This document shows positions 47,064-55,847 of a stretch of DNA of 64,000 nucleotides, in pieces (the stretch's first letter is position 1; each line of letters opens with the position of its first letter). The notes below the pieces were generated by a model. That model made no database searches. It was given only the letters and a program-made list of their open reading frames with translations, and was not told the origin of the DNA. The position numbers were made by a program, and so were the translations under genes. The DNA comes from Thiohalobacter sp. (GTDB lineage: Bacteria > Pseudomonadota > Gammaproteobacteria > Thiohalobacterales > Thiohalobacteraceae). The stretch spans positions 1-64,000 of the forward strand of contig NZ_JALTON010000017.1 of NCBI RefSeq assembly GCF_027000115.1, in the 5' to 3' direction.

Positions 47064-47441
47064 ATGTCGTCTGATGCGCAACTGAACGACGTCGAGGCAC
47101 TTGCTCAGTGTCTCCGCCCGGTGTTTGAGGATCGTCCTGTCATCGAGGCGGTGTTTTTATTCGGCTCCCATACCACGATTCGCGTGCGTCCCGACTTCGA
47201 TCATGGTGGCTACGATATCCTTGTGTTGCAGAGGTGTTTCGATTCTGCGCCCTATCTGGGTGGTCAGCACGAAGCGCTCAAATCAGGATATTCTGTTTTT
47301 CCGAAAAGAGGCGGAAGCGGGCCAGTTTATGGTGACGACCACTATGCTTCTAAAATGATGGTGTTTTGTGGGTCGGCGGTGCCGATGATCGCGGGATGTG
47401 ATAATAAGCCTGGAAAACCCTTTTACCCCAAGCGCAGGTAG
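47064..47441 (+). pseudogene. Decayed second copy of mntA
   Basis: The start (MSSDAQLNDVEALAQCLRPVFEDRPVIEAVFLFGSH) matches MntA. Then about 63 codons, including the DxD active site, are deleted, and the match resumes at RPDFDHGGY...LVLQRCFDSAPYLGGQHEALK (to about 47282). The remaining frame to 47441 is unrelated. No HepT follows. The protein should be inactive. Confidence 0.85.
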
Positions 47442-47505
47442 GACAGTCTTGGGTGGTGCCACCTTCGACCGCGTTAGCATTAGGTTGCTTGGTGGCCTTT
47501 AGTGA

Positions 47506-48519
47506 GTGAATCCCATGATGAATACGAAACCACAATCGACCAACCCTGATGAGCTTTTCTTGTCACTGGTTCTTGTTACGAGAAATCATGAGTGTGGCAT
47601 TTCCACGGTTCTTCATGAGGCGGTGCAATTGCTAGACAGCTTGGTGGCTGACTATGAAATTCTGGTAGTAGACAACGCCTCAGAGGATCATACCGTAAAT
47701 ACAATTCGTGCCAATTTAGATAGTCTGCCCAATATCCAAGTATTGGGGATCGCAAAGCGTATCGATTTTGATGCCGCTGCTTGGTTAGGTGTTGAACAGT
47801 CGATCGGAGACTATGTTGCCGTCCTTGACTCTCGCGCGGACGAAGTCAGCTTTATTCCGGCTTTACTGAAAGAGGCCACGCAAGGCGCCGATGTCGTGTT
47901 TGCCTACAACAGAAATCATCCGGCTCGCCCATTTCTGTACCGACTCGCGTCTGGTTTGTTCAGGCGATTATTTAGAGCGATCGCGAAGGTCGACCTTGAA
48001 AAAGAAGCGCCCCGATATCGCCTCATCAGTCGCCGTGTTGCACAGTATCTCATGCAGCATCGGCAGCCAGTAGCGGCGTATCGCTACCTCCCGGCAACTG
48101 CCGGTTTTGTCCGTAAGAACTTGTCATACCACTCGGCAGCCAAAGGAGTTTTTGAAGACAAAATCGGATCTGCTATAGACCGCGCCCTGAAGCTGATAAC
48201 TGCTTCGAGTAAAACCCCTCTCCGAGTTGTCGTTGGATTGACGAGCATAGGCGCCACCATCAATCTCGCTTACGTGCTGTACGTGCTCTTGATCGCTATT
48301 CTAAAAGAAGAGGTCGAGCCAGGTTGGATTACCTTATCTCTTCAGCAGTCAGGCATGTTCTTTCTCCTGTCTGTCGCCCTCTTGGTTCTAAGCGAATATG
48401 TGCTTTATATCGTGTCCTTAGTAGAAGATAAACCAAGCGCGCTAGTGAATCAGCAGTTTACAAGCGCCAACGTCCCTCGCTTCGATCGACTTAATATAAA
48501 GGACATCAAGGCAGATTGA
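47506..48519 (+). CDS. GtrB/ArnC-like polyprenyl-phosphate glycosyltransferase (GT2)
   Basis: 337 residues from GTG at 47506 (ATG at 47515 or 47518 also possible). The GT-A core (about 17-240) shows LSLVLVTRNHE, LVVDNASEDHT and YVAVLDSRADE, the last standing in for the usual DADLQ motif. Two C-terminal membrane helices (about 245-270 and 285-312) match the DPM1/GtrB/ArnC layout. It would load a sugar onto undecaprenyl phosphate at the inner membrane. It is the first gene of the AT-richer island. Confidence 0.85.
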   Translation: MNPMMNTKPQSTNPDELFLSLVLVTRNHECGISTVLHEAVQLLDSLVADYEILVVDNASEDHTVNTIRANLDSLPNIQVLGIAKRIDFDAAAWLGVEQSIGDYVAVLDSRADEVSFIPALLKEATQGADVVFAYNRNHPARPFLYRLASGLFRRLFRAIAKVDLEKEAPRYRLISRRVAQYLMQHRQPVAAYRYLPATAGFVRKNLSYHSAAKGVFEDKIGSAIDRALKLITASSKTPLRVVVGLTSIGATINLAYVLYVLLIAILKEEVEPGWITLSLQQSGMFFLLSVALLVLSEYVLYIVSLVEDKPSALVNQQFTSANVPRFDRLNIKDIKAD

Positions 48520-48572
48520 TCAGGCCCTCAATTGTTGGGGCAATGGAATGAGTAGTTGGAGGAGGTGTGTCG

Positions 48573-49748
48573 ATGGAATGGGACGCGTTGATTATTGGTG
48601 GAGGGTTCTACGGGTGCACTATCGCGCTATATCTTGCTGATGTCTACAAGTTCGATCGGGTTCTCGTTGTCGAGAAAGAGAGCGATATTTTAAAGCGCGC
48701 GTCTTTTGTCAATCAGGCACGGGTTCATACTGGCTACCATTATCCCAGAGATTTTACTACGGCCTTTCGGAGTCGGGCCAATATGCCCAAGTTTGTTGCC
48801 GACTGGCAGGATGCAATAAAAAAGGATTTTAGGAAGCTCTACGCGATAGCTCGTTCTGGCTCGTACATATCATCGAAGCAGTTTGCGGCTTTTTGCGAAA
48901 AGATTGGCGCGGAGTTGGCTGCGCCGCCAAGCCATATTAAAAGTTTATTCAACGATCGATTGATAGATGATGTTTTCCAGGTTACAGAATACGCATTCGA
49001 CGCGGCTATAATCAGAGAGATAATTCGGGAAAAGATGCATCGAGTTGGTGTGGCCTTACAGTGTCAGGCGCCTGTTGAGGGGGTATCCATTGACGGGGAT
49101 GGTACTTTTGTTGTGACCATTTCGAGCGAAGATGCATCGCCAACATCGCAGTACTCCAGCAAGCGGGTCTTTAACTGTGCATATAGTGGTATCAGTCAAG
49201 TCAGAAGCATGCCGAGTTCCCGCAGAGTTGCGCGTAAACATGAAATTACCGAAATGGCCCTCATAGCGCTTCCTGGAAGCTTAGAAGGGCTATCCGTAAC
49301 CGTTATGGATGGCCCCTTCTTCTCTGTTATGCCTTTTCCCAGTAGCGGGTTACATTCCCTTTCGCACGTCCGCTACACGCCGCATTTTGCATGGGTCGAT
49401 CGCGAAGACGTGGATCCGTATTCGTTGTTGGAGGAGTATCGTAATCGTTCTAATTTCGGGAAGATGATTCGCGATGCGGCGCGTTTTGTTCCGGCACTAA
49501 GAGATGCTCGCCATATAGAATCATTGTTCGAAATCAAGACCGTTCTCATGAGTAACGAGAACAACGATGGCCGACCGATCCTCTTTCAGCAGCATGTGCA
49601 GGCCCCGGGTTACTTTGAGATAATGGGGGGCAAGATTGATAACATCTATGATGTTCTCGATCGTATCGATAAATGTTTCATGGAATGTTTATCGATTCCG
49701 AAGTCGGGCAGATCTGTCTCTAATATCGGAGCTTTTTGCGGTAATTGA
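48573..49748 (+). CDS. FAD-dependent oxidoreductase of the DAO type
   Basis: 391 residues from the ATG at 48573 (GGAGGAGG site; a GTG at 48567 is too close to it). The Rossmann motif is LIIGGGFYGCTIALYLADV (9-27), followed by VVEKESDILKRASFVNQARVHTGYHYPR, the DAO-family pattern of an FAD-bound start and conserved HTGYHYPR. The substrate is unknown. In a sugar cluster it could oxidise an amino or keto sugar or an alcohol. AT-rich codon use matches its neighbours. Confidence 0.75.
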   Translation: MEWDALIIGGGFYGCTIALYLADVYKFDRVLVVEKESDILKRASFVNQARVHTGYHYPRDFTTAFRSRANMPKFVADWQDAIKKDFRKLYAIARSGSYISSKQFAAFCEKIGAELAAPPSHIKSLFNDRLIDDVFQVTEYAFDAAIIREIIREKMHRVGVALQCQAPVEGVSIDGDGTFVVTISSEDASPTSQYSSKRVFNCAYSGISQVRSMPSSRRVARKHEITEMALIALPGSLEGLSVTVMDGPFFSVMPFPSSGLHSLSHVRYTPHFAWVDREDVDPYSLLEEYRNRSNFGKMIRDAARFVPALRDARHIESLFEIKTVLMSNENNDGRPILFQQHVQAPGYFEIMGGKIDNIYDVLDRIDKCFMECLSIPKSGRSVSNIGAFCGN

Positions 49749-49771
49749 ATGTTGTCTGGAGAACTTTCCAC

Positions 49772-50539
49772 ATGCATGATGCGACGGCCTTGATCGGGTA
49801 TTCCGGTTTTGTTGGTACAACCTTACGCCGCCAAACCAGCTTTGATTCTCTCTACCGTTCCACAAATATTGAGAGCATTAGAGGTGGGCGCTTCTCGATG
49901 GTGGTTTGTGCGGGGGCTCCGGCGCAAAAATGGATCGCGAATCGAGAACCAGAGGAAGATTCGCGTTCGATTCGTCGCCTTATCTCGGCAATAGATGGTA
50001 TCGAAGCGGATTGTTTTATACTGATAAGTACGGTCGACGTATTTGCAAACCCTGTCTCGGTGTCTGAAGATGATGAGCCGGATGCGGCCGCGCTTCATCC
50101 ATATGGCCGCCATCGACTGCAGCTTGAGCGCTTTGTGCGCGATAAGTTCGAAAAGCACCTTGTTGTGCGGTTGCCAGGGCTGGTGGGGCCTGGTCTACGG
50201 AAGAATGTTTTGTACGATCTCAAGAATAATAATCAGGTCTCGAAAATAAATGCCGACAGTATATTTCAGTACTACCCAATGGTGAACCTTTGGGCGGACA
50301 TTGGAGTGGCATTAAGGCATAATCTTTCTCTGGTTCATCTGACTTCAGAGCCGGTTCATACCGGGGCCCTTGCGCAAGACGTATTCTCAATCAACCTTCC
50401 GGCACCGGCGCAGCCAGGGCCGCGCTACGACTTTCGGACTATGCACGCGAAGCTCTTTGGGGGTCAGGGAAACTATCAATATTCTTTGAAAGAAGAACTT
50501 CTTGCGATTCGATCTTATGCTCAGTGTGGTGAGGCATGA
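49772..50539 (+). CDS. NAD-dependent sugar epimerase/reductase-like protein
   Basis: 255 residues from the ATG at 49772. A short SDR-like fold with IGYSGFVGTTL (G-x2-G-x2-G) and ISTVDVFA; the active-site pair reads YGRHR where YxxxK is usual, so the Lys is replaced by Arg. Length is shorter than classical extended SDRs. It probably processes a nucleotide sugar made by this island. It overlaps or abuts the following isomerase gene. Confidence 0.7.
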   Translation: MHDATALIGYSGFVGTTLRRQTSFDSLYRSTNIESIRGGRFSMVVCAGAPAQKWIANREPEEDSRSIRRLISAIDGIEADCFILISTVDVFANPVSVSEDDEPDAAALHPYGRHRLQLERFVRDKFEKHLVVRLPGLVGPGLRKNVLYDLKNNNQVSKINADSIFQYYPMVNLWADIGVALRHNLSLVHLTSEPVHTGALAQDVFSINLPAPAQPGPRYDFRTMHAKLFGGQGNYQYSLKEELLAIRSYAQCGEA

Positions 50540-50576
50540 GCAGGAGGTCGCTCTGTTGACAGAAGCTACTAGACAG

Positions 50577-51395
50577 ATGAAGTTGTCTATTTCCAATATT
50601 GCTTGGTCGCCGGCCAATGACAGTGAAGTGGCTCTTCTCCTCAACAGAGAGGATGTCCATGCTATTGATATTGCGCCAGGCAAATATTTCACTGATTTTC
50701 CCAATGTCAACCTAGAGGAGGTCAGTCGGGTCAAGACTTGGTGGAATGCGCGTGGCATTGAGATCGTGGGAATGCAATCGTTGCTTTTCGGGGTCAGTGG
50801 GCTCAATGTTTTTGGTGATATGCAGACACGGCGCCGCCTCCGCCAGCATATGAAGGGAGTATTTCGGATCTCGTCAGAACTTGGCGCACTGCGGCTCACG
50901 TTTGGCTCCCCGAAAAACCGGGATCGGAGTGGGCTTTCAGATGACGCCGCTTTAGATATTGCCGCTGAGGCTTTCCTAGGTATGGCTGAGGACGCCCGCT
51001 CGTACGGAGTAACGTTGTGTCTAGAGCCCAATCCGGTGTTGTATGGATGTAATTTTTTAACAAACACAAGGGAGGTTGCGGAGTTTGTGCGTCTGCTAGA
51101 TCATCCTGCCCTCCGGTTGCAGCTCGACATAGGGGCGATGTGCATGAATAATGAGAGTCCCTCGTTGATTGAGGAAGTCATTGATTTGGTGGGGCACATA
51201 CACATTAGTGAGCCACACCTGCGCGTTCTAAGCTCACGGTCAAGCTTTCACCAAGCAGTCTTCTCAGTCCTCGAATATTTAGGGTGGGGTGATTTCGTTA
51301 CGATAGAGATGCTTTCATCGGAGAGCGCGACGGAATTGTCGGATGTATCGAATGCCTTGCTCGCGGCTAAGGCATATCTTGCGCAAGAGGTATAA
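50577..51395 (+). CDS. Sugar phosphate isomerase/epimerase (xylose isomerase-like TIM barrel)
   Basis: 272 residues from the ATG at 50577, the start that fits the family (MKLSISNIAWSP); a TTG frame from 50502 overlaps the previous gene. TIM-barrel landmarks are LRLTFGSP, LCLEPNP (metal Glu), LQLDIGAM (metal Asp), HIHISEPH (His and Glu) and VTIEML (Glu). It belongs with AP endonuclease-type sugar isomerases. In polysaccharide islands such proteins interconvert keto and aldo sugars, exact substrate unknown. Confidence 0.78.
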   Translation: MKLSISNIAWSPANDSEVALLLNREDVHAIDIAPGKYFTDFPNVNLEEVSRVKTWWNARGIEIVGMQSLLFGVSGLNVFGDMQTRRRLRQHMKGVFRISSELGALRLTFGSPKNRDRSGLSDDAALDIAAEAFLGMAEDARSYGVTLCLEPNPVLYGCNFLTNTREVAEFVRLLDHPALRLQLDIGAMCMNNESPSLIEEVIDLVGHIHISEPHLRVLSSRSSFHQAVFSVLEYLGWGDFVTIEMLSSESATELSDVSNALLAAKAYLAQEV

Positions 51396-51403
51396 CCGGC
51401 ACA

Positions 51404-51760
51404 ATGCTCAAATGGGTTGTTTTGGTGGTCGGAATCGGCGCCAACGCTGGCGCTAGTATTTTGATAAAGATCGCCGTGAGTCGCATTGAGACCCCTGGAA
51501 TCTCATGGCTGGATATCGCCTTATCGCCCTCTTTGGTGGTGGGGCTGATTCTCTACGGCATCACTTTCGCAGCGTATGCTTTGGCGTTAGCTCATCTGCC
51601 GCTTCACGTGGTTCATCCCGTTTTGACTGCCGGCGCTATTGCAGTGGTTGCCGCGTCATCGGTTTTCGTTTTCAACGAATTCGTGAGCCTTCCAGTTCTG
51701 ATCGGAATCATGCTGGTGTCCCTCGGAGTCATACTGATTACGATAGGCACAAAGCAGTAA
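51404..51760 (+). CDS. SMR/ArnE-like four-helix membrane transporter
   Basis: 118 residues with four hydrophobic segments (3-22, 37-58, 64-87, 94-115), SMR/EamA half-size type. It has AHLPLHVVHPVLTAGAI and the C-terminal FVFNEFVSLPVLIGIMLVSLGVILI pattern of ArnE/ArnF, the flippase for undecaprenyl-phosphate aminoarabinose. In this setting it may flip an undecaprenyl-phosphate sugar made by the GT2 at 47506. Confidence 0.75.
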   Translation: MLKWVVLVVGIGANAGASILIKIAVSRIETPGISWLDIALSPSLVVGLILYGITFAAYALALAHLPLHVVHPVLTAGAIAVVAASSVFVFNEFVSLPVLIGIMLVSLGVILITIGTKQ

Positions 51761-51771
51761 CACGGATAGGT

Positions 51772-52581
51772 ATGCGCGAGATGCCGAAAGCACCCGAATG
51801 GGATCTTCCAGATCACACGATTTATCAGTATAGGGCCTGCAGATCCGCCTACATGCTGTTAATCCCTGTTATAAACGAAGGGGAGAGGCTGGTAGCGCTG
51901 CTATCTGAGATCGGCAAGCTGGGGTTGCAGGATCAACTCGATGTTGTCATTGTTGATGGGGGAAGCACTGACGGTTCCACAAGTGAATCCGTACTTCGCG
52001 GTGCCGGCGTCCATGCGCTGATCGTAAAACGTGGCGTCGGGAAGCTTGGTGCTCAGCTGCGTTGCGGCTATGCCTATACCTTGCGTAACGGTTATTCAGG
52101 GGTGGTCACGATCGACGGGAACAACAAGGACGATCCGTCTGCGGTTCCCCTGTTTCTGTCTGCACTAGAGCAAGGCGTCGATTTCGTGCAGGGATCTCGC
52201 TTCGTCACGGGGGGGCGGGCGATAAATACGCCCCTGACGAGGACTGTTGCAATACGGTGTATTCACGCGCCGGCATTGCGCATCGCTTCGGGCTTCCCAT
52301 GGACAGACACGACACAAGGCTTTCGGGCATACAGTAGGAAACTTTTGGAGTCCGAGAGTGTTGCGATATTCAGGGATGTATTTCAAGAATACGAGCTATT
52401 GTTCCACCTTTCATACATTGCGCCCCGACTAGGATTTAGATGTTGTGAAGTTCCCACAACAAGGCGTTACCCGCCCGGAAAGGTGCCGACCAAGATCCAT
52501 GGCCTATCAGCCAACCTGAAGCTGTTGCGCACACTATGGAACGCATGCACGGGCAAATATCATGTTAAAGACGGCGAATGA
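51772..52581 (+). CDS. Family 2 glycosyltransferase (DPM1-like, soluble)
   Basis: 269 residues from the ATG at 51772 (51781 also possible). The GT-A core reads YMLLIPVINEGERL, VVIVDGGSTDGSTSES and VVTIDGNNKDDP, the last carrying the metal-binding Asp cluster. Unlike the GT2 at 47506 it has no C-terminal membrane helices. Homologues of this look transfer sugars to lipid carriers or to glycan cores. Its end overlaps the next gene by 20 bases. Confidence 0.78.
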   Translation: MREMPKAPEWDLPDHTIYQYRACRSAYMLLIPVINEGERLVALLSEIGKLGLQDQLDVVIVDGGSTDGSTSESVLRGAGVHALIVKRGVGKLGAQLRCGYAYTLRNGYSGVVTIDGNNKDDPSAVPLFLSALEQGVDFVQGSRFVTGGRAINTPLTRTVAIRCIHAPALRIASGFPWTDTTQGFRAYSRKLLESESVAIFRDVFQEYELLFHLSYIAPRLGFRCCEVPTTRRYPPGKVPTKIHGLSANLKLLRTLWNACTGKYHVKDGE

Positions 52582-55500
52582 CCGGACCTATTTTGTTGCG
52601 GCAACAGTGTCAGCAGGGGGTCTTGTATTTTCTATGGCGGCTTTCGCCCTTGGGAAATATGTCAGTGCGATCGCATTTCTGCTGTTTGGATCCCTGTTTG
52701 CCGTAATAGGTTATCGAAGGGGGTGGTGGGACACTGACCAAGAGGACCAGCATACTCAGCGAGACTTGGCCACGATCGCGTTCCTGTATGCTCTCTTTAT
52801 CGCGATAGTAATATTCAAAGCACATGTGCTTTCCTTCGTCTTTGATGGATTTCCCTATGATGGGCCGTTCCAATCGTTCAATCCATTACGGAGGCTCCAT
52901 CAGGGTGAGCTTCCGTACATAGATTTTCATTATTTCCATGGGACGTTTCTTCCGGTCCTTATGTGGCCAATTTTTGAATTCCTCGGTGCGAACCTGTACG
53001 CATCAGAGATGTCGCGACAAATTCTCGATTTGGGTGTTTTCTGTGCGGGGGTGTGGGTTTGCGGTCGACTACTGTTTTCGGTGAGGGAAGAGCGGCATCT
53101 CTTTTTCGTCGGATACCTCCTTATCATCATTAGCAACACTGTCCTTACGGACTTACAGAATCCGCTATTCAGCATTCATGCGCAGATTACTCGCGCTGCA
53201 CCACAATTTCTCGCTATGGTCGCCGGCTATGTCGTGTTCTCCGAGGTCTTCTCCGGGGCGTCGATGTTTCGTCAGGCGCTTCTCGCGTTCGCTTTTGGTG
53301 GAATCACTGCCCTCGCGGTCCTGGTGACTAATGAACAAGGAATTTATCTTTTTGCTTCGCTGCTCGTAGTTGTTGGAATTCGCGTCCTCCGTGCGGCGCG
53401 AGCGACTGAGGCGTTCGTAATATTTGCGGCGATTATTGGTAGTTTTGGTCTGTGCTTGGCTGCTGCTGAGTGGATGGCTGACGGGCAGGGGCCACTCTAT
53501 CAGCTTAAACAGGTTGCGCGCGACCAAGTCTGGTACTTTGGTACATTTCCGAACATTTTCCTGACTGGGCTGGATGATTTGGCGGAGGCTGAAGGTATAT
53601 ATAAGCTCCCGCGCGCTATTGCCCGTTTGATGTTTGCCATTATCATACTATGGTTGCCAATTGCCTTGTCAGGATCTATCAGGCTAACGGCACGCGGCGG
53701 CGCGCTGATTGGTGCCATATCGTACGGAATATTTGCGCTCGGCTCGCTTACTGGGTATTTCGGCCTTCACTATTTCGATCCATTACTGCGCGCCCTAATC
53801 CTTGCGACCGCCGTCTGCATTCTCACATATCGCAGTTTGGATGCTGGTAGCACAATAAGCGTGGTGAGGCCATTTAGCGCCGTGCTTCGGTTTTGGGTGT
53901 CCCATTCCAGACCGCTTCTTCTGTCTGTTTCTGGTTTGTCGGTCGTAGCGGTTATGTGGACTGCCAAACCGTGGGCGCTTGCAGAACTGCTTCGGGATGC
54001 GCAAAGGCTTCCGGTCGATCCCGTTCTTGGGGTAAAGCTTCCCGACGATCGCGCCCCCTTGAACTCGCGGTGGTCGGAACGGCTCGATGCAGTAGTTGGG
54101 CGGGCCATACTGCGGGGGAAGGGCGTTGTTCTGCCACAGAGATCATTCTCTGCTCCAACTGCTGCAGGCGTTGAAGGGCCGTTTCGGAATGGGCTGTTGC
54201 ATGTTGCCTGCCTGACTGCCAACCAACTGCCCGCAGTCGCTATCGCCCCAGGAAATGTTCTCCGAGTTTTTAGTGGTGAATATCGCCATGATTTCTCCAT
54301 TCTTCTATATGACTATATCACCAAACAGATATGCGTCGAACTCGCAGATGGCGGTGCAACGAACATCCTGATCCGCGCGCGGGAGCAGAACCGGATACTG
54401 ACTGCGCACCTCGTCTCGGATTCGGCGCTCAGGCGCCGAGAGGCCCTTGTCGTAACCACAGACTTCAATGAAACCGGCTCCCACAAGTTCAATGGCATCT
54501 ATGGAGATCGGGCGGCCGTTATATTGAAAGTTGAAGGCAAGCGCCAATTGGTGACCCGGGGTTACTTGCCGCAGCCTGGCGAAAGCCTCCGTTTTCCCTA
54601 TTCCGGTGAGCGGCAGGTAAAGGCGGTATACTCGACTGGTTATGTTGAGTTGGATTCGGGAAATCTCGACCCCTATTTGGATGGCTATCCTCAACCTATT
54701 GCTATTAACGGCAAGAGCCCGAAGTATACATCCAGGGACCCGGCTGCCTCGTTTTTTGAAGCTACAGTCCGCTCAGTAAATACGCTGCTGTTGATGAGTC
54801 CCGGGGATGCACGCCGAATTGGCGTGGGCGAAACAATAAAGGCGCGGTTTGCCAATCGGTGGGCTAAGGTCAAAAACAAATCATCACTAGGGATTGTGGC
54901 GCTGGATGGCTATTATCCTGCTACCACGAATGCTTGGCTTTATCCGCTAAATTATTGGGTCGAGTGGGTTGGCGCGAGTAATGACTGGCGTTATGACAAA
55001 AAGGAAGGAGCAGGGATGTCCCTTGATGTTCCGGCGGTCTGGTCACTGTACTCGGGAATTCCAGATGCGATCGTCGGGAGCCTAAATCCAAGTGGAGTTG
55101 ATTATGTAATCCACGCGCTTGGAACCGCCCGTGGGAAATATCCCGAGGAATTTCGAGCGGTAAGACCTGAGTGGTTTGTGACTCTTCGATCGATGCCATC
55201 ACCTATTTATAATCGCTGGCTGCTCAACATGAACTGGTCGTTAATCCTCGACGCGTTAGCGAGCTATGATGTCTCGGCCGCGACTCAGTATGCTGTATAC
55301 TGGAAGCGCCGCGACGAACCTCGTTCGGTATCCTTTGGGTTGGAAAGAGAACTCGACAGCGGGATTGTCACTCGGGAAATAGCGGGTTGTAGAGCGAGAG
55401 GTGATACCCGCTATCTTAATGTTACAGTCGACTACACCACGGAAAACCGCTTGAGGAATATTCCGGTTCTTGGGCGACTGCCGCGCTATCTTGTGACAAT

Positions 55501-55789
55501 GGAAGGTGCTGTGTTTGGTGTACCTGTCTCTGTTCCGCCATATGAGACATCTTTCAGCTTTCCTGTCCCGTTCAACTGCGAGCAAGGCCAAGGACATTTC
55601 GTCGGCAAAGTAATGGGGCTAGGGAAAGGGTTCGCCTCGTTCAATATACGAAAAGTCTCCGTCAGGCCGATTACTAGCCATTATGCTCAGCTGAATGTGC
55701 TCTTTATGCGCGACGAGCGTTCGCGGCGCCCACGAGTTGCAAGCTGGGGAAAAGCTCTCTCGGATGTCCTGCTTCCAAAATCCAGTTGA
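52562..55789 (+). CDS. Giant membrane protein, possible GT-C glycosyltransferase with large C-terminal domain
   Basis: 1075 residues. The first 470 or so are a polytopic membrane region with about a dozen hydrophobic segments (14-55, 72-90, 115-200, 220-290, 300-420, 440-470). After the second helix pair comes DGPFQSFNPLRRLHQGELPYIDFHYFHG. That type of loop with Asp residues resembles membrane glycosyltransferases that use lipid-linked sugars. The last 600 residues are soluble and unrecognised, with no obvious motif. It starts inside the preceding GT2 frame, so it is made in the same transcript. GC is low. Wzy polymerase is an alternative, but its size is unusual. Confidence 0.7.
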   Translation: MLKTANDRTYFVAATVSAGGLVFSMAAFALGKYVSAIAFLLFGSLFAVIGYRRGWWDTDQEDQHTQRDLATIAFLYALFIAIVIFKAHVLSFVFDGFPYDGPFQSFNPLRRLHQGELPYIDFHYFHGTFLPVLMWPIFEFLGANLYASEMSRQILDLGVFCAGVWVCGRLLFSVREERHLFFVGYLLIIISNTVLTDLQNPLFSIHAQITRAAPQFLAMVAGYVVFSEVFSGASMFRQALLAFAFGGITALAVLVTNEQGIYLFASLLVVVGIRVLRAARATEAFVIFAAIIGSFGLCLAAAEWMADGQGPLYQLKQVARDQVWYFGTFPNIFLTGLDDLAEAEGIYKLPRAIARLMFAIIILWLPIALSGSIRLTARGGALIGAISYGIFALGSLTGYFGLHYFDPLLRALILATAVCILTYRSLDAGSTISVVRPFSAVLRFWVSHSRPLLLSVSGLSVVAVMWTAKPWALAELLRDAQRLPVDPVLGVKLPDDRAPLNSRWSERLDAVVGRAILRGKGVVLPQRSFSAPTAAGVEGPFRNGLLHVACLTANQLPAVAIAPGNVLRVFSGEYRHDFSILLYDYITKQICVELADGGATNILIRAREQNRILTAHLVSDSALRRREALVVTTDFNETGSHKFNGIYGDRAAVILKVEGKRQLVTRGYLPQPGESLRFPYSGERQVKAVYSTGYVELDSGNLDPYLDGYPQPIAINGKSPKYTSRDPAASFFEATVRSVNTLLLMSPGDARRIGVGETIKARFANRWAKVKNKSSLGIVALDGYYPATTNAWLYPLNYWVEWVGASNDWRYDKKEGAGMSLDVPAVWSLYSGIPDAIVGSLNPSGVDYVIHALGTARGKYPEEFRAVRPEWFVTLRSMPSPIYNRWLLNMNWSLILDALASYDVSAATQYAVYWKRRDEPRSVSFGLERELDSGIVTREIAGCRARGDTRYLNVTVDYTTENRLRNIPVLGRLPRYLVTMEGAVFGVPVSVPPYETSFSFPVPFNCEQGQGHFVGKVMGLGKGFASFNIRKVSVRPITSHYAQLNVLFMRDERSRRPRVASWGKALSDVLLPKSS

Positions 55790-55847
55790 TCCGTTGCGCT
55801 AGCGCTAGCGGCTGACTCGCCTTCTACTTTCTTGCAAAAGGCGCGCC

